This document shows, piece by piece, positions 42,304-51,104 of a stretch of DNA of 57,927 nucleotides; position 1 is the first letter of the stretch; each line of letters begins with the position of its first letter. The notes under the pieces are model-generated. The model ran no database searches. It saw nothing but the letters and a program-made list of their open reading frames with translations, and had not been told where the DNA came from. The translations under genes were made by a program, and so were the position numbers. The DNA is from Firm-13 sp964579245. GTDB lineage: Bacteria; Bacillota; Clostridia; Saccharofermentanales; Saccharofermentanaceae. The stretch is taken from the NCBI GenBank assembly GCA_964579245.1, contig CAZOFY010000008.1:1-57927 (forward strand). The letters run 5' to 3'.

Positions 42304-43643
42304 CAGAGATACGCGGGAGAAAGAGCTCCGCGAAGGGCACCGGGGAAGCTTTTCGCCAGGATGACACGCTGATGGAGATCGAATCCCCTTACCGGATGAG
42401 TATGCCGATGATGCTGATCACCGTCGTGTTGATTTGCTTCGGTCTGATTATGCTGTTCTCGGCAAGCATGCCGATTGCCTATGTCAAGACGGACGATCCT
42501 CTTTTCTATGTGTTGAACCAAAGCAAATACACATTGATCGGCATTGCAATCGTTGCCGTCATCAGTATGATACCGGTAAAAGTGTATGACCATATTCCCT
42601 TTGTATTTCTGGCGTACGTCATTGCTCTCGGACTTGTTGTATATACAAAATTCAACGGAGATGTTGATTCGGGCTCGCGTCGCTGGATCTATATCGGCAA
42701 CCAATCCTTTCAGCCTTCCGAGGTCGTGAAAATAGCTTTGATATTCTGTCTGGCCGGATACAGGTCATTTATCCTGCGGCTCCGGAAGAACGGCCGGCTT
42801 ACATTCAAGTCTGAGAGAGTTCAGTCCTATATGGATCCAATCATCGATCTTGTCCTTCCTGTTTTGCTCGTCCTTGTTTGTTTGATATTTGTTTTCCTGC
42901 AGCCTCATATGTCATTCTTCATCATTATGCTTGTACTGCTGTTTATCTGTCTGTTGGTCTCGAGAATATCTCTTAAGTCGTGGATCAACGGAGGCCTGAT
43001 GTTGATACTGATTGCTCTTATTGCGGGCAATGTGCTGATGGCCGTAACATCCTTTGAACAGAAACAATCCATGCTCGGCAACTATGAGCATGTTCTGAAG
43101 CGTATTAATATTTTCGCGACGTTAAACGAAGAAGAATCAACGGAGGGAGAAGCCGCAGCCGAAAAAGAGGAAGAAAAGGCAGACGAGAATGACGTTTATC
43201 AGAGTAAGCAATCGCAAATTGCGATCGGCTCCGGCGGACTTCTGGGAGTTGGTTTTGGTAACAGCCGGCAGAAGTATTCTTACCTTCCGGAGGCACATAA
43301 CGACTATGTATTTGCCATTATTTGCGAGGAACTTGGTTTTGTGGGAGGCGTTTCCATTATTCTTCTGTTTCTTGCGTTCTTCGTCGGAGGAATAGCCGTG
43401 GCTCTGAAGGCGCAGAACGCCTTTGCTCGCATCATGTGTGTCGGGTACACGTGTTTGATTCTCATTCAGGCTTACTTCAATATAGCCGTTGCTGTGGGAG
43501 TCATTCCGCCGACTGGCATTACTTTACCGTTTTTTAGCTATGGCGGTACAGCCAACCTGTTTTTCCTTGTTGCGGTCGGACTGATACTTGCGATTTCCAG
43601 AACAGGTGTGAAGAGGAAAAAATTAACAATGATTTCATCATGA
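42300..43643 (+). CDS. ftsW: SEDS-family septal glycosyltransferase FtsW
   Basis: FtsW polymerises septal peptidoglycan. The 447-residue protein has about ten membrane helices, SGSRRWIYIGNQSFQPSEV, and QSKQSQIAIGSGGLLGVGFG. The closing VGVIPPTGITLPFFSYGGTA is also conserved. In the large external loop there is a ~25-residue Glu/Ala/Lys-rich insertion (ATLNEEESTEGEAAAEKEEE) just before the conserved QS-IAIGSGG stretch. It overlaps murF by four bases and precedes murG, the normal FtsW context. Confidence 0.94.
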   Translation: MTEIRGRKSSAKGTGEAFRQDDTLMEIESPYRMSMPMMLITVVLICFGLIMLFSASMPIAYVKTDDPLFYVLNQSKYTLIGIAIVAVISMIPVKVYDHIPFVFLAYVIALGLVVYTKFNGDVDSGSRRWIYIGNQSFQPSEVVKIALIFCLAGYRSFILRLRKNGRLTFKSERVQSYMDPIIDLVLPVLLVLVCLIFVFLQPHMSFFIIMLVLLFICLLVSRISLKSWINGGLMLILIALIAGNVLMAVTSFEQKQSMLGNYEHVLKRINIFATLNEEESTEGEAAAEKEEEKADENDVYQSKQSQIAIGSGGLLGVGFGNSRQKYSYLPEAHNDYVFAIICEELGFVGGVSIILLFLAFFVGGIAVALKAQNAFARIMCVGYTCLILIQAYFNIAVAVGVIPPTGITLPFFSYGGTANLFFLVAVGLILAISRTGVKRKKLTMISS

Positions 43644-43656
43644 AGAAGGTGCAAAA

Positions 43657-44766
43657 ATGAGTTTGCGAGTTTTGATAGCGGGTGGCGGTACAAGCGGACA
43701 TATTCATCCGGCATTGTCGATCGCCGACAGGATAAGAGAAATACAACCGGATAGTCAGATCGAGTTCTGCGGCACAGCAAGAGGGCTTGAAAGTGAGCTT
43801 GTCCCCAAGGCGGGTTATGTGATTCACACGATCCGGGCACGGGGACTTCCAACCAGACCTTCTCGTAAAATGGTTGCCGCTCTGGCAGATATCGTTGCGG
43901 GCAGACGCACCTGCGTGTCCTTGATCCGCTCATTTTGTCCGGATATTGTGATCGGAACCGGGGGCTATGTATGCTCTCCGTTGGTCAGCGCGGCTCATGC
44001 TTTGAGAGTTCCCGTCCTTTTACATGAACAGAACGCATATCCGGGCAGGTCAAACCGGCTTCTGTCAAGAAACGCAGTGGTGTGTACCAGCTTTCCGGGC
44101 ATCGAATTCTATTTTCCGAAAGCCCGGCAGGTCGTCTTTACCGGTAATCCCGTGAAAAGTGTATTTTTTTCCGCGACACGAGAAGAGGCCAGAAGAACTC
44201 TCGGAATTGCTTCGGACGTATTTTTCGTGTTGGCAATGGGCGGAAGTCTTGGCGCAAGAACGATTAATGACGCAGTCGTCGCGATGTCCGTAATGGATCT
44301 TCCGCCAAAGACAAAGATCCTTCTTTCCGCAGGTAAGCAACAACATGAGGAATTGATGACGACATGTGGCACTGCGAGTGAGAAGCTGGAGATCCGGGAG
44401 TACATATATGATCCGGAGCAATATATGGCTGCGGCAGACTTGATGATCTGTCGGGCCGGTGCCATTACCTGTGCAGAAATTGCAGCCCTTGGTGTCCCGT
44501 CTGTCATGATACCGTACCCTCACGCGGCCGGTGACCATCAAACCTCTAATGCAAAGGCTTTTGTTCAGCACCATGCGTCTGTTATGATAAAAGATGCGGA
44601 CGTGACAGGCGAGTCTTTGATGAGCCAGTTGAAGGAGCTTGCCGCAGACCGGAATCGTCTGAAGGAGATGGGTGAGAATGCCAAAGCCTTGTCCATGCCG
44701 GAAGCGGCAGCGGATATTGTGAAACAGGTCATGAAGATCGTATCAATGAGGGATAAGCAGACGTGA
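43657..44766 (+). CDS. murG: Lipid II synthase MurG
   Basis: MurG transfers GlcNAc to lipid I to make lipid II on the inner face of the membrane. The 369-residue GT28 enzyme has LIAGGGTSGHIHPALSIAD, FCGTARGLESELVPKAGY, GTGGYVCSPLV and LLHEQNAYPGRSNRLL. MGGSLGARTIND and CRAGAITCAEIAALGVPSV follow. GAAGGTG lies upstream of the ATG. It overlaps ftsQ at GTGA. Confidence 0.96.
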   Translation: MSLRVLIAGGGTSGHIHPALSIADRIREIQPDSQIEFCGTARGLESELVPKAGYVIHTIRARGLPTRPSRKMVAALADIVAGRRTCVSLIRSFCPDIVIGTGGYVCSPLVSAAHALRVPVLLHEQNAYPGRSNRLLSRNAVVCTSFPGIEFYFPKARQVVFTGNPVKSVFFSATREEARRTLGIASDVFFVLAMGGSLGARTINDAVVAMSVMDLPPKTKILLSAGKQQHEELMTTCGTASEKLEIREYIYDPEQYMAAADLMICRAGAITCAEIAALGVPSVMIPYPHAAGDHQTSNAKAFVQHHASVMIKDADVTGESLMSQLKELAADRNRLKEMGENAKALSMPEAAADIVKQVMKIVSMRDKQT

Positions 44767-45647
44767 ACGAAATATCTGATGAAGGCGGGAAGCATTCACT
44801 GGAAAACGATACGAAGGGAACTGTCCCCGGAAAAAGAAGACCGAAGACTTTTCCGAAGTATACAACGATTGCACTGTCAGGTGTCGTCATCTTATTGCTA
44901 TGCGCCATTCTCCTGACAGCCCTGCCTCAAATGTATATTCAGACAATCAGGGTCAATGGCTGCGATGTCCTTTCACAGGAGGAAATTCTTCGGGATAGTA
45001 AAATCTCAAAGGGAATGCATTTATTTCGTAATATTAGTGGTGGAATTGTAGAATTATTTTCTTTTCGTTATGGTAATATTGAATATGGTTTGAAGAAGAA
45101 GTATCCCTACATCAGCGATATCAGGATCCAGGTGGAATTTCCTTCCACAGTGAATATCGATGTCGTGGAGAGGAAACGGATCGCCTATATCAGTCTGCCG
45201 GATTCTTATGCAGTGATCGACCTTAATGGCTACGTCGTTGAACTTTGTGAAGGTGAGATTCCGTCAACTGTTCCGCAGATGAACGGATTACCGGTTCGTT
45301 CCGCTGTTCTCGGCGAGAAGATTGATCTGGCAGGCAACAAGGAGTTAAACGCTTGCCTGACGGTTTTTGGGGCGGTTCTTGCTGCGGATGACAATAAGGA
45401 TGCTATAAGTGAATATTCTCTTATGAGGAGCATCCGATCCGTTCGAAGCGTCGGAAGTGAAGCGGTCTTTCTTCTCATACATCTTCCGACGACAGACAAA
45501 GAGCTTCTGGTCCGCATTGGTTCTTTGAAGGACATTCGTGATGATATGACATGGCTGAGATTTGCTGTTGAGCAAGGCGCTTTTGACAATGCGGGAGAAG
45601 GTTTTCTGGATATGTCCGGTGAGGAAAACACCTTCAGCCCGACTTGA
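44763..45647 (+). CDS. ftsQ: Cell-division protein FtsQ/DivIB
   Basis: DivIB/FtsQ is a bitopic septum protein that works with FtsL. The 294-residue protein has a charged cytoplasmic start and one membrane helix (TTIALSGVVILLLCAILLTA). A POTRA-like domain follows (YIQTIRVNGCDVLSQEEILR, with KKKYPYISDIRIQVEFPSTV as the next strand-helix), then IDVVERKRIAYIS of the beta domain. The start is GTG, overlapping the murG stop. sbp follows 15 bp downstream. Confidence 0.9.
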   Translation: MNEISDEGGKHSLENDTKGTVPGKRRPKTFPKYTTIALSGVVILLLCAILLTALPQMYIQTIRVNGCDVLSQEEILRDSKISKGMHLFRNISGGIVELFSFRYGNIEYGLKKKYPYISDIRIQVEFPSTVNIDVVERKRIAYISLPDSYAVIDLNGYVVELCEGEIPSTVPQMNGLPVRSAVLGEKIDLAGNKELNACLTVFGAVLAADDNKDAISEYSLMRSIRSVRSVGSEAVFLLIHLPTTDKELLVRIGSLKDIRDDMTWLRFAVEQGAFDNAGEGFLDMSGEENTFSPT

Positions 45648-45662
45648 TGAACAGGAGGAGAC

Positions 45663-46076
45663 ATGCTGCCGTTATTAGGACTTCTTCTTGGTCTGATCCT
45701 GGGGCTTTTTATAAATTTCGATATTCCGTCCCAGTATTCGACGTATGTTGCAGTTGCTATTCTTGCAACCATTGATTCAATCATGGGAGCAATAGTCGCA
45801 GACATGAAGAAGGAGTTCAACGCCAGACTTTTTGTTACGGGGCTTTTGGGGAACGGAGCCATAGCTGTCGCTGTTGCGGCTTTGGGAGATCAGTTGAACC
45901 TCCCCTTGAATCTGGCCGCGGTTTTTGCATTCGGCAATCGAATCTTTCTAAATTTCTCTGTGATCCGTCGTTTGCTTTTGGAAAGATACGATCAGAAACG
46001 GGCAGCCAGACATCTTGGCAAAGGAGAGCAGGAAATGAGCGATACCGGATCGGATATTGACAGAAAAGAATCGTAA
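45663..46076 (+). CDS. sbp: Small basic protein Sbp (DUF1290)
   Basis: The 137-residue membrane protein matches the DUF1290 small basic family found next to ftsA/ftsZ in Bacillota. It shows about three hydrophobic segments (LLGLLLGLILGLFI; the start of YVAVAILATIDSIMGAIVAD; LFVTGLLGNGAIAVAVAALG), FGNRIFLNFSVIRRLLL and a charged tail. AGGAGG precedes the ATG. Its role is not known; context suggests division. ftsA, expected in this area, is absent. Confidence 0.88.
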   Translation: MLPLLGLLLGLILGLFINFDIPSQYSTYVAVAILATIDSIMGAIVADMKKEFNARLFVTGLLGNGAIAVAVAALGDQLNLPLNLAAVFAFGNRIFLNFSVIRRLLLERYDQKRAARHLGKGEQEMSDTGSDIDRKES

Positions 46077-46104
46077 CACAATTGCAATATTCGTGCAGAT
46101 TCTA

Positions 46105-46133
46105 TTGCTTGACCACAATATTTAGTGTAAAAT
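46105..46133 (+). promoter_or_regulatory. Upstream promoter of ftsZ
   Basis: TTGCTT-17 bp-TAAAAT, with TG before the -10, lies in the sbp-ftsZ gap. Confidence 0.6.
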
Positions 46134-46141
46134 CAGGTAAA

Positions 46142-46169
46142 TTGACACAAAAGAAGCGATTGCGACAAT
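46142..46169 (+). promoter_or_regulatory. Second promoter of ftsZ
   Basis: TTGACA-16 bp-GACAAT, 41 bases before the ftsZ start. Paired promoters would let FtsZ be made independently of the wall cluster. Confidence 0.55.
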
Positions 46170-46209
46170 TTTATATGAAATGCTATTGAAATAAATGGAG
46201 GATATCAAT

Positions 46210-47688
46210 ATGTCAGACTACAGACTGGGTTTCTCGATGGAAGAAGAACCTTTTGCCGCAATTAAAGTTATCGGAGTTGGCGGCGGCGGCTGTAATGCAG
46301 TTGATCGCATGATTGACAGTGCTGTACAGGGGATAGACTTTATTTCCATCAATACAGACCACCAGGCACTGGCCCGGTCGAAGGCTCCATCCCGGATACA
46401 AATCGGTGAGAAGATTACCCGGGGTTTAGGTTGCGGTGCTGATCCAAGTATCGGAGAGAAAGCCGCGGAGGAATCCAAGGATGAGATTGCTCAGGCGGTG
46501 CGCGGTACGGATATGCTTTTTATTACTGCTGGTATGGGCGGCGGAACAGGTACAGGAGCTGCTCCCATCGTAGCGCAGATTGCGCGTGAACTCGGTATTC
46601 TTACGGTAGCGGTCGTTACCAGACCGTTCCGGTTTGAGGGTCCGAGACGTTCCCAGAATGCTGAACGCGGAATTCGGGAGATTGAGAAATATGTTGATTC
46701 CCTTATTGTCGTTGCGAATGATAAGCTTCTGGAAATCACGGATGAGGATACTTCAATCGATGATGCGTTCAATATGGCTGACCAGGTCCTTAAGTTTGGT
46801 GTAGCCGGAATTTCTGATCTTGTTGCGATCCCCGGACTGATCAATCTTGACCTTGCTGATGTAAGGCGTGTCATGACAAACGCCGGCGTTTGCCACATGG
46901 GAATCGGTCGGGCATCCGGTGAGAACCGTGCCTCGATAGCCGTTAAGCAGGCTATCAACAGCCCGTTGTTGGATACGACCATCGAAGGTGCGCGCGGCGT
47001 GATTATCAATTTTACAGGCGGCCGCAACATGAAGCTTCATGAAATCGACGAGGCAGCATCTGTCGTTCGTGACTCAGTGTCTTCTGACGCGGATATCATT
47101 GTCGGTGCCGTCATTGATCCCACACTTGAGGACGAGATCATGATCACCGTTATTGCATCGGGATTTGAGCGTGCCGACCAGCCGCAGGCATTCCGTCCGG
47201 CAACCTCAATCCTTTCCCGGAACGCACCCCCGATGACAAACGTTCGTGAACCTGCTATTCCTCAGCCTGTTGTTGCTTCATATCCTTCCAGACAGGAGGA
47301 GCCGCAACAGGTCGTGAAGCGTCAACCGGAGATGCCTCAGTTCCTGTTTGGAGACCCGGAGCAGCAGAAGACGATGAACGAGCCGGCTGTCAAGCCGTAT
47401 CAGCATCAGGCTCCCGCACAAGAACCGCAGCCTTACTATCCGCCGGTTCAGCCCGTTGCTCCTTCCTATGCTCCGCCTTCCGGATATCCGCAACCTGGAT
47501 ATTCGTCACAGCCGAGTGCATCTCAAATCCCGCCGTATCAGCCTGCTCCGGCACGCGTTCAGCCGAGTGTTTCACCAACGCGTCCGCCAAGAAATGCGCC
47601 TCCTGTTCAGGAGTCTCAGAAGCAACCGGAGAAGAAGAATCGTATTTTGCCTTGGTTTTTGACAGATAATGATAATATGGATGAGTGA
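46210..47688 (+). CDS. ftsZ: Tubulin-like division GTPase FtsZ
   Basis: FtsZ polymerises into the Z ring. The GTPase core (residues ~10-325) has IKVIGVGGGGCNAVDRMI, the GTP loop GMGGGTGTGAAPIVA and the T7 region DLVAIPGLINLDLADVR. The 492-residue protein is about 110 longer than typical because a Pro/Gln/Tyr-rich linker of ~150 residues separates the core from the C-terminal peptide ILPWFLTDND. ATG 46210 has TGGAGGA seven bases upstream; ATG 46195 lies inside that site. The C-terminal peptide should bind FtsA, SepF or other partners. Confidence 0.97.
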   Translation: MSDYRLGFSMEEEPFAAIKVIGVGGGGCNAVDRMIDSAVQGIDFISINTDHQALARSKAPSRIQIGEKITRGLGCGADPSIGEKAAEESKDEIAQAVRGTDMLFITAGMGGGTGTGAAPIVAQIARELGILTVAVVTRPFRFEGPRRSQNAERGIREIEKYVDSLIVVANDKLLEITDEDTSIDDAFNMADQVLKFGVAGISDLVAIPGLINLDLADVRRVMTNAGVCHMGIGRASGENRASIAVKQAINSPLLDTTIEGARGVIINFTGGRNMKLHEIDEAASVVRDSVSSDADIIVGAVIDPTLEDEIMITVIASGFERADQPQAFRPATSILSRNAPPMTNVREPAIPQPVVASYPSRQEEPQQVVKRQPEMPQFLFGDPEQQKTMNEPAVKPYQHQAPAQEPQPYYPPVQPVAPSYAPPSGYPQPGYSSQPSASQIPPYQPAPARVQPSVSPTRPPRNAPPVQESQKQPEKKNRILPWFLTDNDNMDE

Positions 47689-47694
47689 TTAAGT

Positions 47695-48150
47695 ATGAAG
47701 TGCCCATATTGCGGACATGACGAAGATAGAGTTATTGATTCAAGACCGGCCGAGGATGGTGCGGCTATTCGTCGCAGAAGAGAGTGCATCGGGTGCCAGG
47801 CGCGTTTTACTACCTATGAGAAGATTGAGACACTACCGCTTCTCGTCATAAAGAAGGATGGAACGAGAGAGCCGTTCAATCGAGAGAAAATCATGACCGG
47901 ATTATTGAAGGCCTGCGAGAAACGCCCTGTATCACATGATCAGATTATGGAGCTTTTGAGCTTTGTAGAATCGCAGGTCCAGGGAGCGGCGAACCGGGAG
48001 ATTTCCTCGCAAGAGGTTGGAGAACTGGTGATGCAACAGCTGAAGAATATTGATGAAGTCGCTTATGTTCGATTTGCCTCCGTTTATCGTCAGTTTAAGG
48101 ATGTGAACTCTTTTCTCGAAGAATTGAATGAGATGCTCAGCAAACCATGA
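47695..48150 (+). CDS. nrdR: Ribonucleotide reductase regulator NrdR
   Basis: NrdR represses ribonucleotide-reductase genes in response to dATP/ATP. The 151-residue protein has a zinc ribbon (C3, C6, C31, C34: MKCPYCGHDEDRVIDSRPAE, RRRRECIGCQARFTTYE) and an ATP-cone domain (LLVIKKDGTREPFNREKI, ending VAYVRFASVYRQFKD). It starts six bases after ftsZ, so it shares its transcript. Length is normal. Confidence 0.97.
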   Translation: MKCPYCGHDEDRVIDSRPAEDGAAIRRRRECIGCQARFTTYEKIETLPLLVIKKDGTREPFNREKIMTGLLKACEKRPVSHDQIMELLSFVESQVQGAANREISSQEVGELVMQQLKNIDEVAYVRFASVYRQFKDVNSFLEELNEMLSKP

Positions 48151-48159
48151 GGTAATGAT

Positions 48160-48873
48160 ATGAAGAAGGTTCTAGTTGTTGACGATGATCCGAATATCGT
48201 CGAAGTTTTACGACTATATTTTGATAAGGATGGATTTGCGGTAATCAGCTGTTTGACAGGAGAACGTGCGTACGATACGTTTCTTGTTTCTCAACCGGAT
48301 ATCGTTATTCTTGACCTGATGCTTCCGGGCAGGGATGGATATGATATTTGCAGAGAGATCAGGAAAGTATCTGATACTCCGATCATTATGCTGACTGCAA
48401 GAACGGATACTCTTGACAAGGTTGTCGGACTTGAGTTAGGAGCGGATGACTATGTTCAGAAACCGTTCGAACCGAAGGAGCTGCTGGCTCGCGTGAAAGC
48501 CGTTTTACGTCGTGTCGAGAAGAAGGAAGAGACAGTATCGCTTGTTTCTGAGACCAAGGAAACGACCGAGGTTGTTCAATACCAGGGGCTTACCATTGAT
48601 AAGGCACGTTATGCGGTTCTGGTGGATGGTCAGGAAATCGAGATGCCACCGAAGGAGTTGGAGCTTTTATTCTTTTTGGCTTCACATCCGAACCGGGTTT
48701 TTACAAGAGAACAACTACTGGAGAATGTATGGGGCTATGACTTCTATGGGGAGTCGAGGACCGTTGATGTTCATGTGAAACGAATTCGCGAGAAGATCGA
48801 AGATGTTACTCGTGTCGTAAATTGGCAGATCAAGACCGTATGGGGTGTCGGATATAAGTTTGAAACAACGTAA
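48160..48873 (+). CDS. OmpR/PhoB-type response regulator
   Basis: The 237-residue regulator has a receiver domain (VLVVDDDPNIVEVLRLYFD; phospho-acceptor Asp in IVILDLMLPGRDG; Lys in VQKPFEPKELLARV). A C-terminal winged helix follows (PKELELLFFLASHPNRVFTR, ENVWGYDFYG, TVDVHVKRIREKI). The gene ends 33 bp before its sensor kinase. It starts nine bases after nrdR. The specific signal is unknown; general resemblance is to WalR/PhoP/ResD-type regulators. Confidence 0.93.
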   Translation: MKKVLVVDDDPNIVEVLRLYFDKDGFAVISCLTGERAYDTFLVSQPDIVILDLMLPGRDGYDICREIRKVSDTPIIMLTARTDTLDKVVGLELGADDYVQKPFEPKELLARVKAVLRRVEKKEETVSLVSETKETTEVVQYQGLTIDKARYAVLVDGQEIEMPPKELELLFFLASHPNRVFTREQLLENVWGYDFYGESRTVDVHVKRIREKIEDVTRVVNWQIKTVWGVGYKFETT

Positions 48874-48906
48874 GGCGAAATTGATTGGAGTGAGGCGCAA
48901 GCCGAT

Positions 48907-50430
48907 ATGACAGATTCAAATAAGGGAAAGTCCGTATATTTTCGAACGATTATCTATTTGGTTCTTGCCACTATTTTTATCTTTGGCCTTTTGTGTGTCG
49001 TCTATTATCAGCAAACCTCGCAATCCATCGTATCCGAACGCTCACAGGCGCTGTATACTTCCGCTGCCAGTGCGTCTGAGGGATATCGCCTTATTTCGGA
49101 GAATACCACAGACCGGCAGCAATTTGATACGATGACGCAGACATTTGTCCGTGCCATAGCCAAGACGAACAACTCATACGTCTGGTATGTAGATTCAGAT
49201 GGTAAGATTTCATACGCATCCGAGATTCCAACGCAGGCAATCCTGCATTTAAGCCGTTTGGAGTCATTCTATTACATGACGGAAATCCAGAGGCGGGGAC
49301 TCATGGACCGACCGGAAGGCGGTGCAATCCTCGGCTCAGTGAACGGGTTGCTGACAGATCCGCAGAATGTCTGGATATCAGCCGCTTACCCGTTAGATCA
49401 GAACGGCAGGTATATTGTTTTTCATCAGTCAATCGATTTGGAGCAGGAGACCTTCATGATGCTGATCAAGGCGCTGGCTCTTCCTGTGCTGATTTCCTTT
49501 GCCGTTGCACTTTTATTATTCATACTGATGACTCGATCGATGATGCGTCCGATCCGGCTTTTATCGGATGTGGCTCGCAAAGTAAAAAACGGTGACCTTT
49601 CTGCCCGAATCGAACTGCCAGAGCACGAGACCGAATCACCGATCCAGTACGCGATTTCTGATGAACTTACGATGATGGTTACGGCTGTCAACGAAATGAT
49701 AGAACGACTCGAACGGCAGGAAAGCGACCGCAAGGTATTCGTCTCGAGCATAGCTCATGATCTTCGGACACCGCTGACATCCATCAAGGGCTTCCTGTCG
49801 GCTATGCTGGATGGAACAATACCTCCTGAGCAATTTGAACATTATCTGCAAATTACAAAAGCTGAGGTGGATCGTATACAATCCCTGACGTCCACGATGA
49901 CGGAGGCCAGCTCACTGGCGAAAGTCGATAAACTGAAGATTACATCCTTCGATATCAACGAATTGATACATGACAGTCTTGTAGGCCTTGAGGGACTGCT
50001 TCGGGATAAGAAGCTCGGAGTGCAGCTAGAAGAGGATAAAAAAGCAACGACAGGTTTGTATGTAGAAGCTGACCGCGAATCGATCGCCCGTGTTGTCCAC
50101 AATTTACTGATCAATGCCGCCAAATTCACGCAGGAAAAAGGCGATCTTCTTATAACGACCAAGTACTTACCGAAGACGAGTAAAGTTCTGGTTACAGTGG
50201 AGGACTCAGGCCCCGGTATTCCAAAGGACAAAATGAGCCGCGTTTTCGAGAGCTTCTATAAGTTGGATGCCTCGAGAACGAATCAGGGCTCCGGCCTTGG
50301 GCTTTTCATTTGCAAGGAGATCCTTCGCGCTCACGGACAAACGATCGAAGTTGACGACAGCCCGTCATTGGGCGGGGCTCGATTCACTTTTACTCTCGAT
50401 GAAGGATACCAACCGGAGAAGAAGACATGA
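48907..50430 (+). CDS. Two-component sensor histidine kinase
   Basis: The 507-residue membrane kinase has TM1 (~11-31), an extracellular sensor of about 160 residues (YVWYVDSDGKISYAS is PAS/Cache-like), and TM2 (~190-212). HAMP (MRPIRLLSDVARKVKNGDLS) and HisKA (SSIAHDLRTPLTSIKGFL) follow. The ATPase has N box HNLLINAAKFT, G1 DSGPGIP, F box FESFYK and G2 GSGLGLFICKE. All catalytic motifs are intact. It is coupled to the preceding response regulator, and its stop overlaps nth (ATGA). Confidence 0.94.
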   Translation: MTDSNKGKSVYFRTIIYLVLATIFIFGLLCVVYYQQTSQSIVSERSQALYTSAASASEGYRLISENTTDRQQFDTMTQTFVRAIAKTNNSYVWYVDSDGKISYASEIPTQAILHLSRLESFYYMTEIQRRGLMDRPEGGAILGSVNGLLTDPQNVWISAAYPLDQNGRYIVFHQSIDLEQETFMMLIKALALPVLISFAVALLLFILMTRSMMRPIRLLSDVARKVKNGDLSARIELPEHETESPIQYAISDELTMMVTAVNEMIERLERQESDRKVFVSSIAHDLRTPLTSIKGFLSAMLDGTIPPEQFEHYLQITKAEVDRIQSLTSTMTEASSLAKVDKLKITSFDINELIHDSLVGLEGLLRDKKLGVQLEEDKKATTGLYVEADRESIARVVHNLLINAAKFTQEKGDLLITTKYLPKTSKVLVTVEDSGPGIPKDKMSRVFESFYKLDASRTNQGSGLGLFICKEILRAHGQTIEVDDSPSLGGARFTFTLDEGYQPEKKT

Positions 50431-51104
50431 GAAAGAAAGAGAAAGTTACGTTTGTTCTCAAGACACTTGAGGATCTATATCCGGACGCTGTTTGCTCGCT
50501 GGACGATGACGGATCACCTTTTCATCTGCTTGTCAGAGCCATTTTGTCGGCACAATGCACGGATAAGCGGGTAAACGAGGTTTCAAAGTCTCTTTTTGTC
50601 GAGTTTCCCGACGCTCAGGCCTTCTCCTTGTCAGATGAGGATACGATCGGCCGGCGGATCAAGAGCTGTGGTTTATATAAAGCCAAATCACGTGCGATCC
50701 TTATGACGAGCAGTATGCTGATATCTCAATTCAACGGAGAAATACCGGCGAATCGTGAGCTGTTGGAGAGCTTTCCGGGTGTTGGGCGTAAAATAGCCAA
50801 TTTGATCCTTGGGGAGTTATATGGTATACCTGCCATTGTTGTGGATACACATTGCAGCCGCGTTGCGGTTCGTCTCGGTTTGTCGGATCAAACGTCGCCA
50901 TCAGGAATTGAGAAGGATCTGATGGCTTGCATCCCGCGTGATCAATGGATTAAACTTGGACATAGACTTGTGGCCCACGGACGAAATATCTGCCCGGCGA
51001 GAAATCCCCAATGCGGGGCGTGTCCGTTAAGAGAGGTTTGTACATATGCAGGAGGGGGCGCCCCGAAACCAGCACAACGAAGAAGAAATCCAGCCGCCGG
51101 CTGA
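50427..51104 (+). CDS. nth: Endonuclease III
   Basis: Nth removes oxidised pyrimidines and cleaves abasic sites in base-excision repair. The 225-residue protein has RAILSAQCTDKRVNEVS and the HhH motif ESFPGVGRKIANLILGE with the catalytic Lys. The catalytic Asp lies in VVDTHCSRVAVRLG, and the iron-sulfur site reads C-x6-C-x2-C-x5-C (ICPARNPQCGACPLREVC). The C-terminal tail is short and basic. It overlaps the kinase by four bases and recG by 59. Confidence 0.95.
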   Translation: MRKKEKVTFVLKTLEDLYPDAVCSLDDDGSPFHLLVRAILSAQCTDKRVNEVSKSLFVEFPDAQAFSLSDEDTIGRRIKSCGLYKAKSRAILMTSSMLISQFNGEIPANRELLESFPGVGRKIANLILGELYGIPAIVVDTHCSRVAVRLGLSDQTSPSGIEKDLMACIPRDQWIKLGHRLVAHGRNICPARNPQCGACPLREVCTYAGGGAPKPAQRRRNPAAG

